Of a stretch of 8,797 nt of DNA, positions 1 to 7,900 are shown piece after piece (position 1 is the first letter of the stretch; every line of letters starts with the position of its first letter). A program made the translations under genes and the position numbers. The notes under the pieces are model-generated. The model was not told the origin of the DNA, did no database searches, and saw only the letters and a list, made by a program, of their open reading frames with translations. The stretch spans positions 1 to 8,797 of the forward strand of contig JAFYWO010000007.1 of the NCBI GenBank assembly GCA_017557925.1, read 5' to 3'. The stretch comes from Alphaproteobacteria bacterium. GTDB lineage: Bacteria; Pseudomonadota; Alphaproteobacteria; RF32; CAG-239.

Positions 1-1
1 A

Positions 2-637
2 TTTGCAAGAACCAAAGAATTAGAACATTCAATAGATACATTGCACGATAAAGTTATAGAGATGGCTCTGGAATTTAGAAATGCAATAGATATTTATTTG
101 AAAGAAAAACGCTCAGATGCATACCGAAAAATAAGTAAAAAAATAAAAAACATTGAGCACGAGTCTGATGTTTTAAGACGTTCTATAGAAAGTAGTCTTT
201 ATGAACAAAATTTAATCCCTGACTTAAGAGGAAATATCCTTCAATTAGTAGAAAATATAGATAAAGTAATAAATTTATTTGATGATGTTGCGCATAAATT
301 TTATATAGAACAGCCCGACATTCCTAAAATATATCACGAACAATTCCAAACACTTGTTCGCCAAGTTTCAGATTGTGCCGAAAATATGGCTATTTCTTCA
401 CGTTCTTTTTTCAGAGATTTATCCACATTAAGAGATTACTCAAAAAAAGTATTCTTACTTGAACATCAATCAGATAAGACTTCGGCAAAACTCAGAGAAG
501 CTGTTTTTAATTCTGATTTGGAACTTGCTCAAAAAATACAAATCAACGACTTTGTAGAAGAAGTTGCTGACGTTGCCGATATTGCTGAAGACTGTATAGA
601 TGCACTACTGATTTTTGCTATAAAAAGGGAAATCTAA
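2..637 (+). CDS. DUF47/PhoU-like phosphate transport regulator, 5' end cut by window
   Basis: All-helical cytoplasmic protein of the DUF47 (TIGR00153-like, PhoU-related) family, which typically sits beside PiT permeases and is thought to modulate phosphate transport. The reading frame is open to the left edge, and the residues before the TTG at 41 (FARTKELEHSIDT) already read like the family N-terminus. The TTG is therefore probably internal, and only a handful of residues are missing; 211 are visible against a usual length of about 205-225. Family landmarks are the acidic repeats IEHESD and LEHQSD, one per half, the LIPDLRGNILQLVENID stretch, and a C-terminal helix rich in Asp and Glu (VEEVADVADIAEDCIDALL). 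Such E/D clusters bind metal in PhoU proteins. The stop codon lies 3 bases before the permease start, so the two are almost certainly co-transcribed and probably work together. The true start and any promoter lie outside the window. Confidence 0.88.
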   Translation, partial: FARTKELEHSIDTLHDKVIEMALEFRNAIDIYLKEKRSDAYRKISKKIKNIEHESDVLRRSIESSLYEQNLIPDLRGNILQLVENIDKVINLFDDVAHKFYIEQPDIPKIYHEQFQTLVRQVSDCAENMAISSRSFFRDLSTLRDYSKKVFLLEHQSDKTSAKLREAVFNSDLELAQKIQINDFVEEVADVADIAEDCIDALLIFAIKREI

Positions 638-640
638 ACC

Positions 641-1696
641 ATGTTTGAGTATTTACTTTTTCTATCCAGCGCATTGTTTCTCGGTTGGTCATTAGGAGCA
701 AATGACAGCGCAAACATCTTTGGAACTGCAGTAGGCACCAAAATGTTGCGCTTTACCACTGCAGCCACTATTGCCTCAATATTTGTTATACTCGGTGCAG
801 TAGTAAGTGGTCAAAACACTACCGAAACACTAAACGCTCTTGGTGGAGTAAACACTCTTCCGGCAGCATTTGCCGTATCACTATCTGCAGCCCTTGCGGT
901 TCGTGTTATGCTTAAATCAGGCATAAGTGTTTCTATATCACAAACAATCGTCGGTGCTATTATCGGCTGGAATGTATACAACCACCAAGAAACAGATAGT
1001 CAAACTCTAATCAATATTCTTTCTTGTTGGGTAATGTGCCCTATTATTTCCGGACTAATTGCCACTGCTTTGTATTTTACAGTAAAAAAGATATTACACC
1101 ACTCCAAATTGCATATTTTATGGCAAGATTTTACCGTTCGTCTTGGTATGATATTTACCACCGCTTTGGGTGCTTACGCTTTAGGAGCAAATAATACAGC
1201 AGACGTTGTAGGTGTATTTGTTCAATCTTGCGCATTTCAAGATATAAATTTTGGAAATTTAATACATCTTTCAGGTATACAAGTCCTATTTTTAATAGGC
1301 GCTATAGCAGTAAGCGTTGGTGTTTTTACTTATTCTCAAAAAGTAATAAAAACCGTAGGCAAAGGAGTATTAACCTTTTCTCCTGCCGTTGCCTGGATTG
1401 TTATTTTATCTCAATCTTTGGTGTTAATCTTATTTTCTTCCAAAGGTCTTGAAAATTTCTTGGTATCACTTGGCCTACCTCCTCTACCTGCGGTTCCGGT
1501 ATCCAGTACTCAAGCCGTAATTGGTGCTATTGTCGGTATAGGACTTGCCAAAGGCGGTAAAGAAATAAAATGGTCTTTAGTTCTAAAACTTGTTTGCGGT
1601 TGGATAACTTCTCCACTCATGGCCTTTGTGTTAAGCTATATATCACTGTCTTTTATGGAAAACGTGTTCAAACAACCGGTAATATCTCCGTTCTAA
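641..1696 (+). CDS. PiT-family inorganic phosphate permease, compact form
   Basis: Inner-membrane low-affinity phosphate transporter of the PHO4/PiT family, normally coupled to a cation gradient. It has the internal duplication of the family. GANDSANIFGTAVGT (residues 19-33) in the first half is echoed by GANNTADVVG (182-191) in the second. SVSISQTIVGAIIGW (96-110) is echoed by PVSSTQAVIGAIVGIG (286-301). These repeated segments form the substrate path in the family. Most of the protein is hydrophobic, consistent with roughly 10 membrane segments. At 351 residues it is shorter than E. coli PitA (about 500) and has only a short, partly charged linker (about 149-165) instead of a long cytoplasmic loop. 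This is the size of versions paired with a DUF47 partner. The ATG at 641 is preceded by AAGGGA (625-630), inside the end of the upstream gene. The substrate is phosphate with high likelihood; sulfate transport, known for a few relatives, cannot be excluded. Confidence 0.93.
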   Translation: MFEYLLFLSSALFLGWSLGANDSANIFGTAVGTKMLRFTTAATIASIFVILGAVVSGQNTTETLNALGGVNTLPAAFAVSLSAALAVRVMLKSGISVSISQTIVGAIIGWNVYNHQETDSQTLINILSCWVMCPIISGLIATALYFTVKKILHHSKLHILWQDFTVRLGMIFTTALGAYALGANNTADVVGVFVQSCAFQDINFGNLIHLSGIQVLFLIGAIAVSVGVFTYSQKVIKTVGKGVLTFSPAVAWIVILSQSLVLILFSSKGLENFLVSLGLPPLPAVPVSSTQAVIGAIVGIGLAKGGKEIKWSLVLKLVCGWITSPLMAFVLSYISLSFMENVFKQPVISPF

Positions 1697-1729
1697 AACT
1701 ATTTCTTTTGTAAAACCAAATAAAAAAAC

Positions 1730-1758
1730 TTTACTCCAAATATATTTAACACTACCAT
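1730..1758 (+). promoter_or_regulatory. candidate sigma-70-type promoter overlapping a 13-base palindrome
   Basis: In the 87-base gap before the glycosyltransferase-like gene, TTTACT (1730-1735) and TACCAT (1753-1758) are separated by exactly 17 bases. Each matches the consensus hexamer at 4 of 6 positions. The -10 lies within CACTACCATAGTG (1750-1762), a perfect 5-base inverted repeat with a 3-base centre, in a position where a repressor could act. Initiation near 1765 would give a leader of about 19 bases containing the ribosome binding site. In AT-rich DNA such matches arise easily by chance, so this is only a candidate. Confidence 0.28.
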
Positions 1759-1774
1759 AGTGCATATATCTTAT

Positions 1775-1779
1775 GGAGG
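1775..1779 (+). promoter_or_regulatory. ribosome binding site that fixes the start at 1784
   Basis: GGAGG lies 4 bases before the ATG at 1784. The longer in-frame alternative, GTG at 1760, has no Shine-Dalgarno sequence before it, would place this purine run inside the coding region, and would add an unhelpful polar HISYGGN leader. The ATG at 1784 is therefore preferred. The spacing is slightly short but acceptable. Confidence 0.75.
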
Positions 1780-1783
1780 AAAT

Positions 1784-3256
1784 ATGTTAAAAAAAATATA
1801 TAAAATTGCCCCTTATTGGCTTTTGCTTATACATCTGATTATTGGATTTGGTGTTTGTGTTTATATTACTTGTTTTACATCTTCTACCGGAGGAGATACA
1901 TTAGAACACATGCACTCCTCGTATTTAGTCTATTCCGGAAAAATTCCATACAGAGATTTTTTCCAACATCACAATCCTCTTTTGTGGTTTTTATACTCTC
2001 CTTTATTGGGATTGTTTGATAAAGGTTTAAGTGATACTTTTATTACTAACTTTGTTTTAATTTCTGCACTCGTTGCTTCTTACCTAAACCTCTACTATCT
2101 GTTCCTTATTACCAAAAGATTTTTAAGCAATTCTCTTTCAGGTGTAATTGCTGCAGCTATAGCACTAACACCTTATGTTGTTCTATCTATTGTCCATTTT
2201 AGACCGGATAACTTTATGTTCTTAGCTTTTTTTGCCGGATTATATTATTATTTCTGTTACATAGAAACAAAAAAACTTTCATCTCTTTGCATAAGTTTTG
2301 TTCTCTTTTGGTGTTCATTTATGTTTCTGCAAAAAATCATATTTACACTAGTGTTACTGGCTATAATAACCTTGTATCTCATTTATAAAAAGATGGTAAA
2401 CTTTACAGACATACTATATGCCATAATGCTTCCGTTTACATTGTCATTAGGCTTTCTTCTTTACTTGTATAACTATGATATGATTGGTACCTGGTATCAC
2501 TCAAACTTTACTTTCAACCTTCATATTCCTGAACTTTTTACTAATCGTCGTATCGGATATTTTTGGGTTGAATTAAAATTACTGGTAGCTTTTTCTTTTA
2601 TAAGTATAGCTTTCTTAATAAAACACAGTAACATATACTACAAAATATTAGCAATAATTTTTGTTGCAGAATTTATACAACGCCTATTTTATTTTTCAGC
2701 TTTTGCATATTACTTATGCTTGCTTGTTTATGTTGCATCTATACTTTCAGCGGTATTCATAAGCAATGTATTAATAAAAAAACATTATGCATTTGCCTAT
2801 ATTGTATGCTTTGCTTTATTTTTCTCAATGTATAAACCTGCAATTTATGAAGGAAACATCGCTCCTAAAAAATCACGTTTCCACACACCTTTACACATGG
2901 AAATATATAAACGCACCACAAAGTGTGACTATGTCTTAAATGGTGATGGCACAATTTATAACATATACAATAAAGACCCTCATTATTATTGGAACTTACT
3001 CGGTCAAACAGACGTTATAGGTGCCAAAGTAGGTATAGCTCCTCTTATGGATATAAATAACGTGATTAAAACTAAAAAGCCCCGTGTAATTTCAATTCGT
3101 CCTTATTATGACAAATACTACTCTGAAAGAGGACAAAAAATTGTTGTTCACTATCCGGATATGGCTTACATAAATAAATACTATAAACCTTTTAACCTTT
3201 CAGAAAATCTCTATATCCTAAAATCTGAATATACAGATTTTGAATGTAACGAATAA
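1784..3256 (+). CDS. GT-C-type membrane glycosyltransferase-like protein
   Basis: A 490-residue multi-pass membrane protein resembling GT-C enzymes (ArnT/PMT-like), which move sugars from lipid-phosphate donors on the periplasmic face. After a first membrane helix (about 11-30), the first loop contains GGDTLEH (36-42; the Asp is in the place of the catalytic acid of the fold) and GKIPYRDFFQHHNPL (52-66), a pattern I know from bacterial GT-C proteins. FRPDN (139-143) is another recurrent element. About 8-10 further hydrophobic segments run to residue 350. A soluble tail of about 140 residues, presumably periplasmic, follows; it is rich in Tyr and Lys (SIRPYYDKYY at 437-446) and I recognise no domain in it. 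The start is set by GGAGG at 1775. The gene is not obviously tied to its neighbours: no other cell-wall, LPS or lipid-carrier gene is visible, so donor and acceptor are unknown. It has long gaps on both sides (87 and 50 bases) and may be its own transcription unit. Confidence 0.72.
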   Translation: MLKKIYKIAPYWLLLIHLIIGFGVCVYITCFTSSTGGDTLEHMHSSYLVYSGKIPYRDFFQHHNPLLWFLYSPLLGLFDKGLSDTFITNFVLISALVASYLNLYYLFLITKRFLSNSLSGVIAAAIALTPYVVLSIVHFRPDNFMFLAFFAGLYYYFCYIETKKLSSLCISFVLFWCSFMFLQKIIFTLVLLAIITLYLIYKKMVNFTDILYAIMLPFTLSLGFLLYLYNYDMIGTWYHSNFTFNLHIPELFTNRRIGYFWVELKLLVAFSFISIAFLIKHSNIYYKILAIIFVAEFIQRLFYFSAFAYYLCLLVYVASILSAVFISNVLIKKHYAFAYIVCFALFFSMYKPAIYEGNIAPKKSRFHTPLHMEIYKRTTKCDYVLNGDGTIYNIYNKDPHYYWNLLGQTDVIGAKVGIAPLMDINNVIKTKKPRVISIRPYYDKYYSERGQKIVVHYPDMAYINKYYKPFNLSENLYILKSEYTDFECNE

Positions 3257-3306
3257 ATAATCCATAAAAAATATGAACTAAATATAACAACAAAAAGGAA
3301 TAAAAA

Positions 3307-4077
3307 ATGTTTATTGACCAACATTGTCACATAGAAGATGAAGAAACGATAGAACGTGCATTCAATGCCAACCTTGCCGGCTTACTAAATGCCGGCAAAG
3401 ACCTTGACGAAATGGAGTTTCAGCTTAGACTTACTGAAAAATATAATAATGTTTGGACATCTGCCGGCGTTCATCCTGACGAAGCCCCAAATAAACTAAA
3501 TAAGATAACAACAGAAACCATTATAGAAAAAACCAAACACCCGAAAGTAATTGCAATCGGAGAATGCGGACTTGATTATTACTATGGCAAAGACTACAAA
3601 GAAGCACAAAAAGAAATGTTTTCACGCCATATTTCAGCTTCAGGTATAACCAAGCTTCCGCTGATGATCCATCAAAGACAAGCAGAAGAAGATACTTTAT
3701 CGCTACTTTATGACGGTATAAAAAAATATGGGTCTTTAACCGGCGTAATACATTGTTTTACCTCTAGTATAGAATTTGCTAAAGAGGTAGAAAAACTTGG
3801 ATTTTATATTTCGGCTTCCGGCATAATAACTTTTAAGACAGGCATAGATATTCTTAATGTATTTAAATCATATTCAAAAGATAAAATCCTGATAGAAACA
3901 GATTCGCCTTATCTGACCCCTGTTCCATTCAGAGGTAATATAAACGAGCCTGTATATATCACAAAAACCGCAGAAAAATTAGCTCACGCACTTAAAATGT
4001 CATTAGAAGAATTATCCCATCTAACAACTAAAAACTTTTTCAACTTATATACAAAAGCAAATAACAACGAAAGGTAA
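3307..4077 (+). CDS. tatD: TatD-family metal-dependent deoxyribonuclease
   Basis: Cytoplasmic amidohydrolase-fold (TIM barrel) nuclease of the TatD family; relatives have 3'-5' exonuclease or Mg-dependent DNase activity and contribute to DNA repair and turnover. All expected metal-site residues are present: H6 and H8 in the N-terminal HCH, E86 in IGECGLDYYY (84-93), H122 in MIHQRQ, H149 in VIHCF, and D199 in ETDSPYLTPVPFRG (197-210). The GVHP signature (54-57) and a closing NFFNLY (243-248) also fit. The length of 256 is normal. One variation: the usual HxRDA or HxREA after strand four reads HQRQA, replacing the acidic residue with Gln; it is not one of the metal ligands. The ATG at 3307 has AAGGAA 6 bases upstream (3295-3300). 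It ends in tandem stops (TAATAA) 5 bases before the next gene, so the two form a unit. In many alphaproteobacteria metG precedes this pair; here the glycosyltransferase-like gene takes that place. Confidence 0.92.
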   Translation: MFIDQHCHIEDEETIERAFNANLAGLLNAGKDLDEMEFQLRLTEKYNNVWTSAGVHPDEAPNKLNKITTETIIEKTKHPKVIAIGECGLDYYYGKDYKEAQKEMFSRHISASGITKLPLMIHQRQAEEDTLSLLYDGIKKYGSLTGVIHCFTSSIEFAKEVEKLGFYISASGIITFKTGIDILNVFKSYSKDKILIETDSPYLTPVPFRGNINEPVYITKTAEKLAHALKMSLEELSHLTTKNFFNLYTKANNNER

Positions 4078-4082
4078 TAAAC

Positions 4083-4871
4083 GTGTCAAAAATAATAATA
4101 TTAGGTTCAGGAGCTGCTCCCGGTGTTCCATCACTTGCTTGTGGATTCGGTAACTGTGACCCTAAAAATCCCAAAAATTATCGTTCTCGCAGTGGCACTT
4201 ATATAGAAATAAATAACACCAAATTTTTAATAGATACCTCTCCAGATTTGCGACTGCAATTATTAAATGCCAAAATCAAAGATGTAGATGCAGTATTTTA
4301 TACACACGAACACGCAGACCACTTACACGGAATAGATGATTTAAGAGAAATAAATCGTATAAACAAACGTGCTATAGAGTTATATGCCTCACCTAAAACA
4401 TTAGATACCATAAAAAATCGTTTCGGTTACCTCATTGCTGAAGATACACAAAATATAAATCCGCTCTACAGAGCCGCTCTTCATCCAAACACATTTAATT
4501 ATAACGAGTCATTTTATTTTAAGTCAGTAAAAGTTACCCCTATAAAATTATTCGGACATAACGTAGAATGTGCCGGTTATATCTTTAATGACGGAGAAGT
4601 TGTTTTTATAGCTGACTTCAAAGAAATAGAAGATAACGCACTTTTGCATATAAAAAGACAGCCGGAAGTCCTTATTATGCCCCTTACAACCCCATCAGGA
4701 ACTTGTTTCCACGCAAGCCTTGATAAACTCTTAGAATACCACCAAAAAATTTCCCCAAAAAGAATGCTTATAAATCACATGGCAGTTGAAAGCGACTACA
4801 ACGAAGTAAACTCTCGTTGTCCTCTTGGAGTAGAACCAGCCTTTGACGGTATGGAAATAAACTGGATCTAG
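4083..4871 (+). CDS. MBL-fold metallo-hydrolase, PhnP-like
   Basis: Cytoplasmic metallo-beta-lactamase-fold hydrolase related to PhnP, the phosphodiesterase acting on 5-phosphoribosyl 1,2-cyclic phosphate. The binuclear metal site is complete: THEHADH (74-80; H75, H77, D79, H80), H159 in LFGHN, D178 in IADF and H232 in NHM. GSGAAPGVP (8-16), NCDPKNPKN (24-32), RSRSG and IDTSPDLRLQLL (50-61) precede it, and the C-terminus GVEPAFDGM (249-257) matches the alphaproteobacterial branch usually encoded next to tatD. C20 and C25 lie where PhnP has zinc-binding cysteines, but the spacing differs, so a structural zinc is uncertain. The start is GTG at 4083 with GAAAGG (4069-4074) upstream, inside the end of tatD. 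Five bases separate the two genes, implying co-transcription. No other phosphonate (phn) gene is present, so the true substrate, possibly a cyclic phosphodiester, is not known. Length 262 is typical. Confidence 0.88.
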   Translation: MSKIIILGSGAAPGVPSLACGFGNCDPKNPKNYRSRSGTYIEINNTKFLIDTSPDLRLQLLNAKIKDVDAVFYTHEHADHLHGIDDLREINRINKRAIELYASPKTLDTIKNRFGYLIAEDTQNINPLYRAALHPNTFNYNESFYFKSVKVTPIKLFGHNVECAGYIFNDGEVVFIADFKEIEDNALLHIKRQPEVLIMPLTTPSGTCFHASLDKLLEYHQKISPKRMLINHMAVESDYNEVNSRCPLGVEPAFDGMEINWI

Positions 4872-4922
4872 CCATATACATTTTTTCTAAGCAAAAATAT
4901 ATGCTTAATCAATAAATATATA

Positions 4923-4951
4923 TTTACAAGAAAATATATAGGTGTTAGATT
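4923..4951 (+). promoter_or_regulatory. candidate sigma-70-type promoter for the AsmA-like gene
   Basis: TTTACA (4923-4928; 5 of 6 to the -35 consensus) and TAGATT (4946-4951; 4 of 6) are separated by 17 bases. Initiation near 4958 would leave a leader of about 20 bases that holds the AAGGA at 4966 but excludes the GTG at 4942, in agreement with a TTG start at 4978. The surrounding gap (4872-4977) is very AT-rich, so chance matches are likely. A 6-base inverted repeat (TAAGCA at 4888-4893, TGCTTA at 4902-4907) lies upstream and has no T-run after it, so I do not call it a terminator. Confidence 0.3.
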
Positions 4952-4965
4952 TTCCTTATATATTT

Positions 4966-4970
4966 AAGGA
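4966..4970 (+). promoter_or_regulatory. ribosome binding site favouring TTG start at 4978
   Basis: AAGGA lies 7 bases before TTG (4978), the ideal spacing. The alternative GTG at 4942 directly follows an in-frame TAG and has only an AAGAAAATATATAG stretch before it, without a recognisable Shine-Dalgarno core. Confidence 0.55.
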
Positions 4971-4977
4971 AAAAACA

Positions 4978-7900
4978 TTGGCAAGTAAAATAAAAAAATT
5001 ACGCTTTTTATCGCTGTTCTGGGATTACACCAGCGCATTATCTTTGATTTTGCTCCTTATACTATTATGGCATTTAGGAAAAGGCCCCATAGAAGTTAAT
5101 TTTTTGCGCCCGTATATTATAGAAGCTCTCACAAACGAAACATCATCTTATGACATAAACATATCATCCGTAAATCTGGAACTTGCCAATTCTATTCAAC
5201 CAATAGAAATTATTGCAAAAGATATTTCATTTAAGGATAAAGAAGATTCTTATGAAGTAACGTCCCCCCGTCTTTCGCTATCATTTTCAGCAAGAGCATT
5301 ACTAAAAGGACTTCTTGCTCCAAGTTCAATAGACATAGAAAACCCCAAAGTAAGGATAAACACCTCCTACGAAGAAACCTTTAAAAATCAACACACACAA
5401 ACCCACTCATCTACAGATACAAACTTAAAAAAACTGGAATTTTATTTTAATCAGTTTGAGGAGTTAATGGAAAGATTTAACTCTCCTGAAAAACTATATA
5501 TAGAAAGTTTTATCAACGAAATAAATATCAAAAATTCATCAATCACAATCAAAGAAGTTGATACTCAAAAAGAATTCCACTTTGTAAATGCTGACCTTTC
5601 TTTTTTACGAGGTCTGACAAGTATAGAACTTAAATTAGACAGTGCCATAGGCTTAAATGACAGTTTTTCCGGTTTAGATATAAAATTAAAATATAACTTA
5701 CTTACAGACCAAATAACTTACGCTTCAAATTTTTCGGATTTATTTTTAACCAACTTATATGATGTCATATCGCCTAAAAAAGGTGACCTTAAAACGTTAG
5801 ATATTCCTATAAATGCAGAATTAAACGCTATTATAGATTTTGGAAACATCTTAAAAAATAAAGATAAATTTGCCGAAAATATAGGCTCAAACATTAAAGA
5901 AATAAACTTCCATCTTGAAGGTGGTCAAGGCAAAATAGGATTTTTAAATAACGATGATTTTGATTACGATATTTCATCATTTAATCTCAAAGGCAGTTTG
6001 CACGGCAAACTTGATAAAGTTGATATTAAAAACGCAACTATTGATTTTAATGGCAAAAAAGCCAAAATAAGTCTTTCTGCCACAGGTTTTAAAGACTACT
6101 TGTTGCATAATAATTTGGAAAATTTTAAACTTAATATAAAAACCCAATTAGGTGCTTTTGATATGGACGAACTATCCGCACTTTGGCCTCGTTATCTTGG
6201 AGAAAAGGCTTGGTCTTGGTGCAACGAAAGCTTATATGGCGGAAAAATTTCTAATGGAAAGTTCTCCTTTAATTTTGGATTTGATGACAAAACAAAAACT
6301 TTTGGTTTACAAAAACTTGACGGAACAGCTGAAATAAAAGATGCAAATCTTGATTATTTAGAAGGAATGCCGGTAATCAAAAACGTATACGGAACAGCTC
6401 ATTTTTCTAATAACAAGATAGAAATTTTTGTAGATAAGGGAGTTTCTGATAATGTTATTCTGACAGGTGGCAATGTTGTCCTCTATGATTTAGATAAAGA
6501 AAACAACTTTATCCGCATAACACTAAAAGGTAATTCCACTATAACAGATGCCCTAAAACTTATTGATAACCCTCCTCTTGGCTTCACTAAAGAAATGGGA
6601 ATAAACCCTAACAATGTAAACGGAGATGTAGAGATAGACCTCGGTCTTGATTTTGAACTAAAATCAAACCTTTCTCCCGAAGAAATAAAAGTAACACTAA
6701 ATGGAGATTTAAGTAATATTGAATATTTAGGTCTTGAAGATGATAAAACATTTATAGCTGATTCCCTAAAATTATATGTTACAGAAAAAGGTTTTTCCCT
6801 AAATGGCACAGCCAAATATCAAGATGTTCCGCTAAAATTATCTCTAACCGATAATTTCAAAGATAATGCCAATAAAAGTAAAATCATTGCAGACATCTCT
6901 ATAAATGATGAAATTTTACAAAAACTTGGCATAAAGGCATCTATTTTATCTGCTCCGTATTTTACAGGTTCATCTGATATAAAAGCAACAATTATTTTCC
7001 AAAACACCGGTAAGATAGAATTATTTGTAGATGGTTCTCTAAAAAATACAGCCATAGACTATGCCTTTTTAGGTTTTGCCAAAGATAAAGGCGAACCTTG
7101 CCATGCCAAAGCTAAGATGATAATAAACAATAACAAAATAGAGCAAGTAACAGAATTTTCGCTAATAAAAGCCCAATGGCAAGCCAAGGGTAATATTAAA
7201 ATGACTGATAAAGGGCTTATAAAAACCATAGACATAACAGAAATAAAAGCCCCTAAAGCCTTTGCAAAAGCAAAAGTTGACTTCACATATTCGCCAAAAC
7301 TCAAACTAAAAGTTACTCTAAACGGCGATTCTTATGATTTAACAGACTTTTTCAACAGTAAAAAACAATCTTCAGAAATCACCTTAAATAAAAAAGAAAA
7401 ATCACTAAAAGACCCTCTTGAAGATGTAATGGATACAGATATCATAATAGGTGTTAACAAACTTTGGACCAACAACCAAATTCCTGTAACAAACTTTGCC
7501 GGTAAATTAGAACTCCGTAACGGTATAGGTGTTCATCGTATCAATATGATAGGTAATTATGCTCACAGCAAAGATGTAACTATGAAATTAGATTTTGAAC
7601 CAAGAGGCAAAGAATACATCTTAACCATAGATTCAAACAATGCAGGTTCAACCCTAAAAGTTTTACGCTTGTATGACCACATGAAAGGCGGAAACTTAAA
7701 AATTGAAGCCAAGAGAGATATATATAAAAACTTCAAAGGTTTTGCTCAAATGAGAGATTTCTCTCTCTCTGACACACCTATTTTTGCAAAATTATTAAGT
7801 CTATCATCTTTAGCTGGAATTGTTGATATGTTAACCGGAGAAGGACTGCGTTTCACACATCTTAACGCTCCATTCAGTTATACATTTTCAACAAAAAATC

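Noticed and set aside
41..43. TTG at 41 as the true start of the DUF47 gene
   Set aside because: The frame is open to the left edge and the preceding 13 residues (with RTKELEHSID) look like the family's N-terminus, so the gene is better treated as cut by the edge.
1228..1452. Alternate-frame open frame inside the PiT gene
   Set aside because: It is basic and aromatic-rich low-information sequence lying within the conserved second half of the permease.
4888..4907. Inverted repeat TAAGCA...TGCTTA as a terminator after the MBL-fold gene
   Set aside because: The stem is only 6 AT-rich pairs and is not followed by a T-run on either strand; the six T at 4881-4886 precede it on the + strand.
6483..7304. 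Three minus-strand open frames within the AsmA-like gene
   Set aside because: They lie wholly inside a long gene with strong family motifs and show no protein features of their own; they are shadows of the sense codons.
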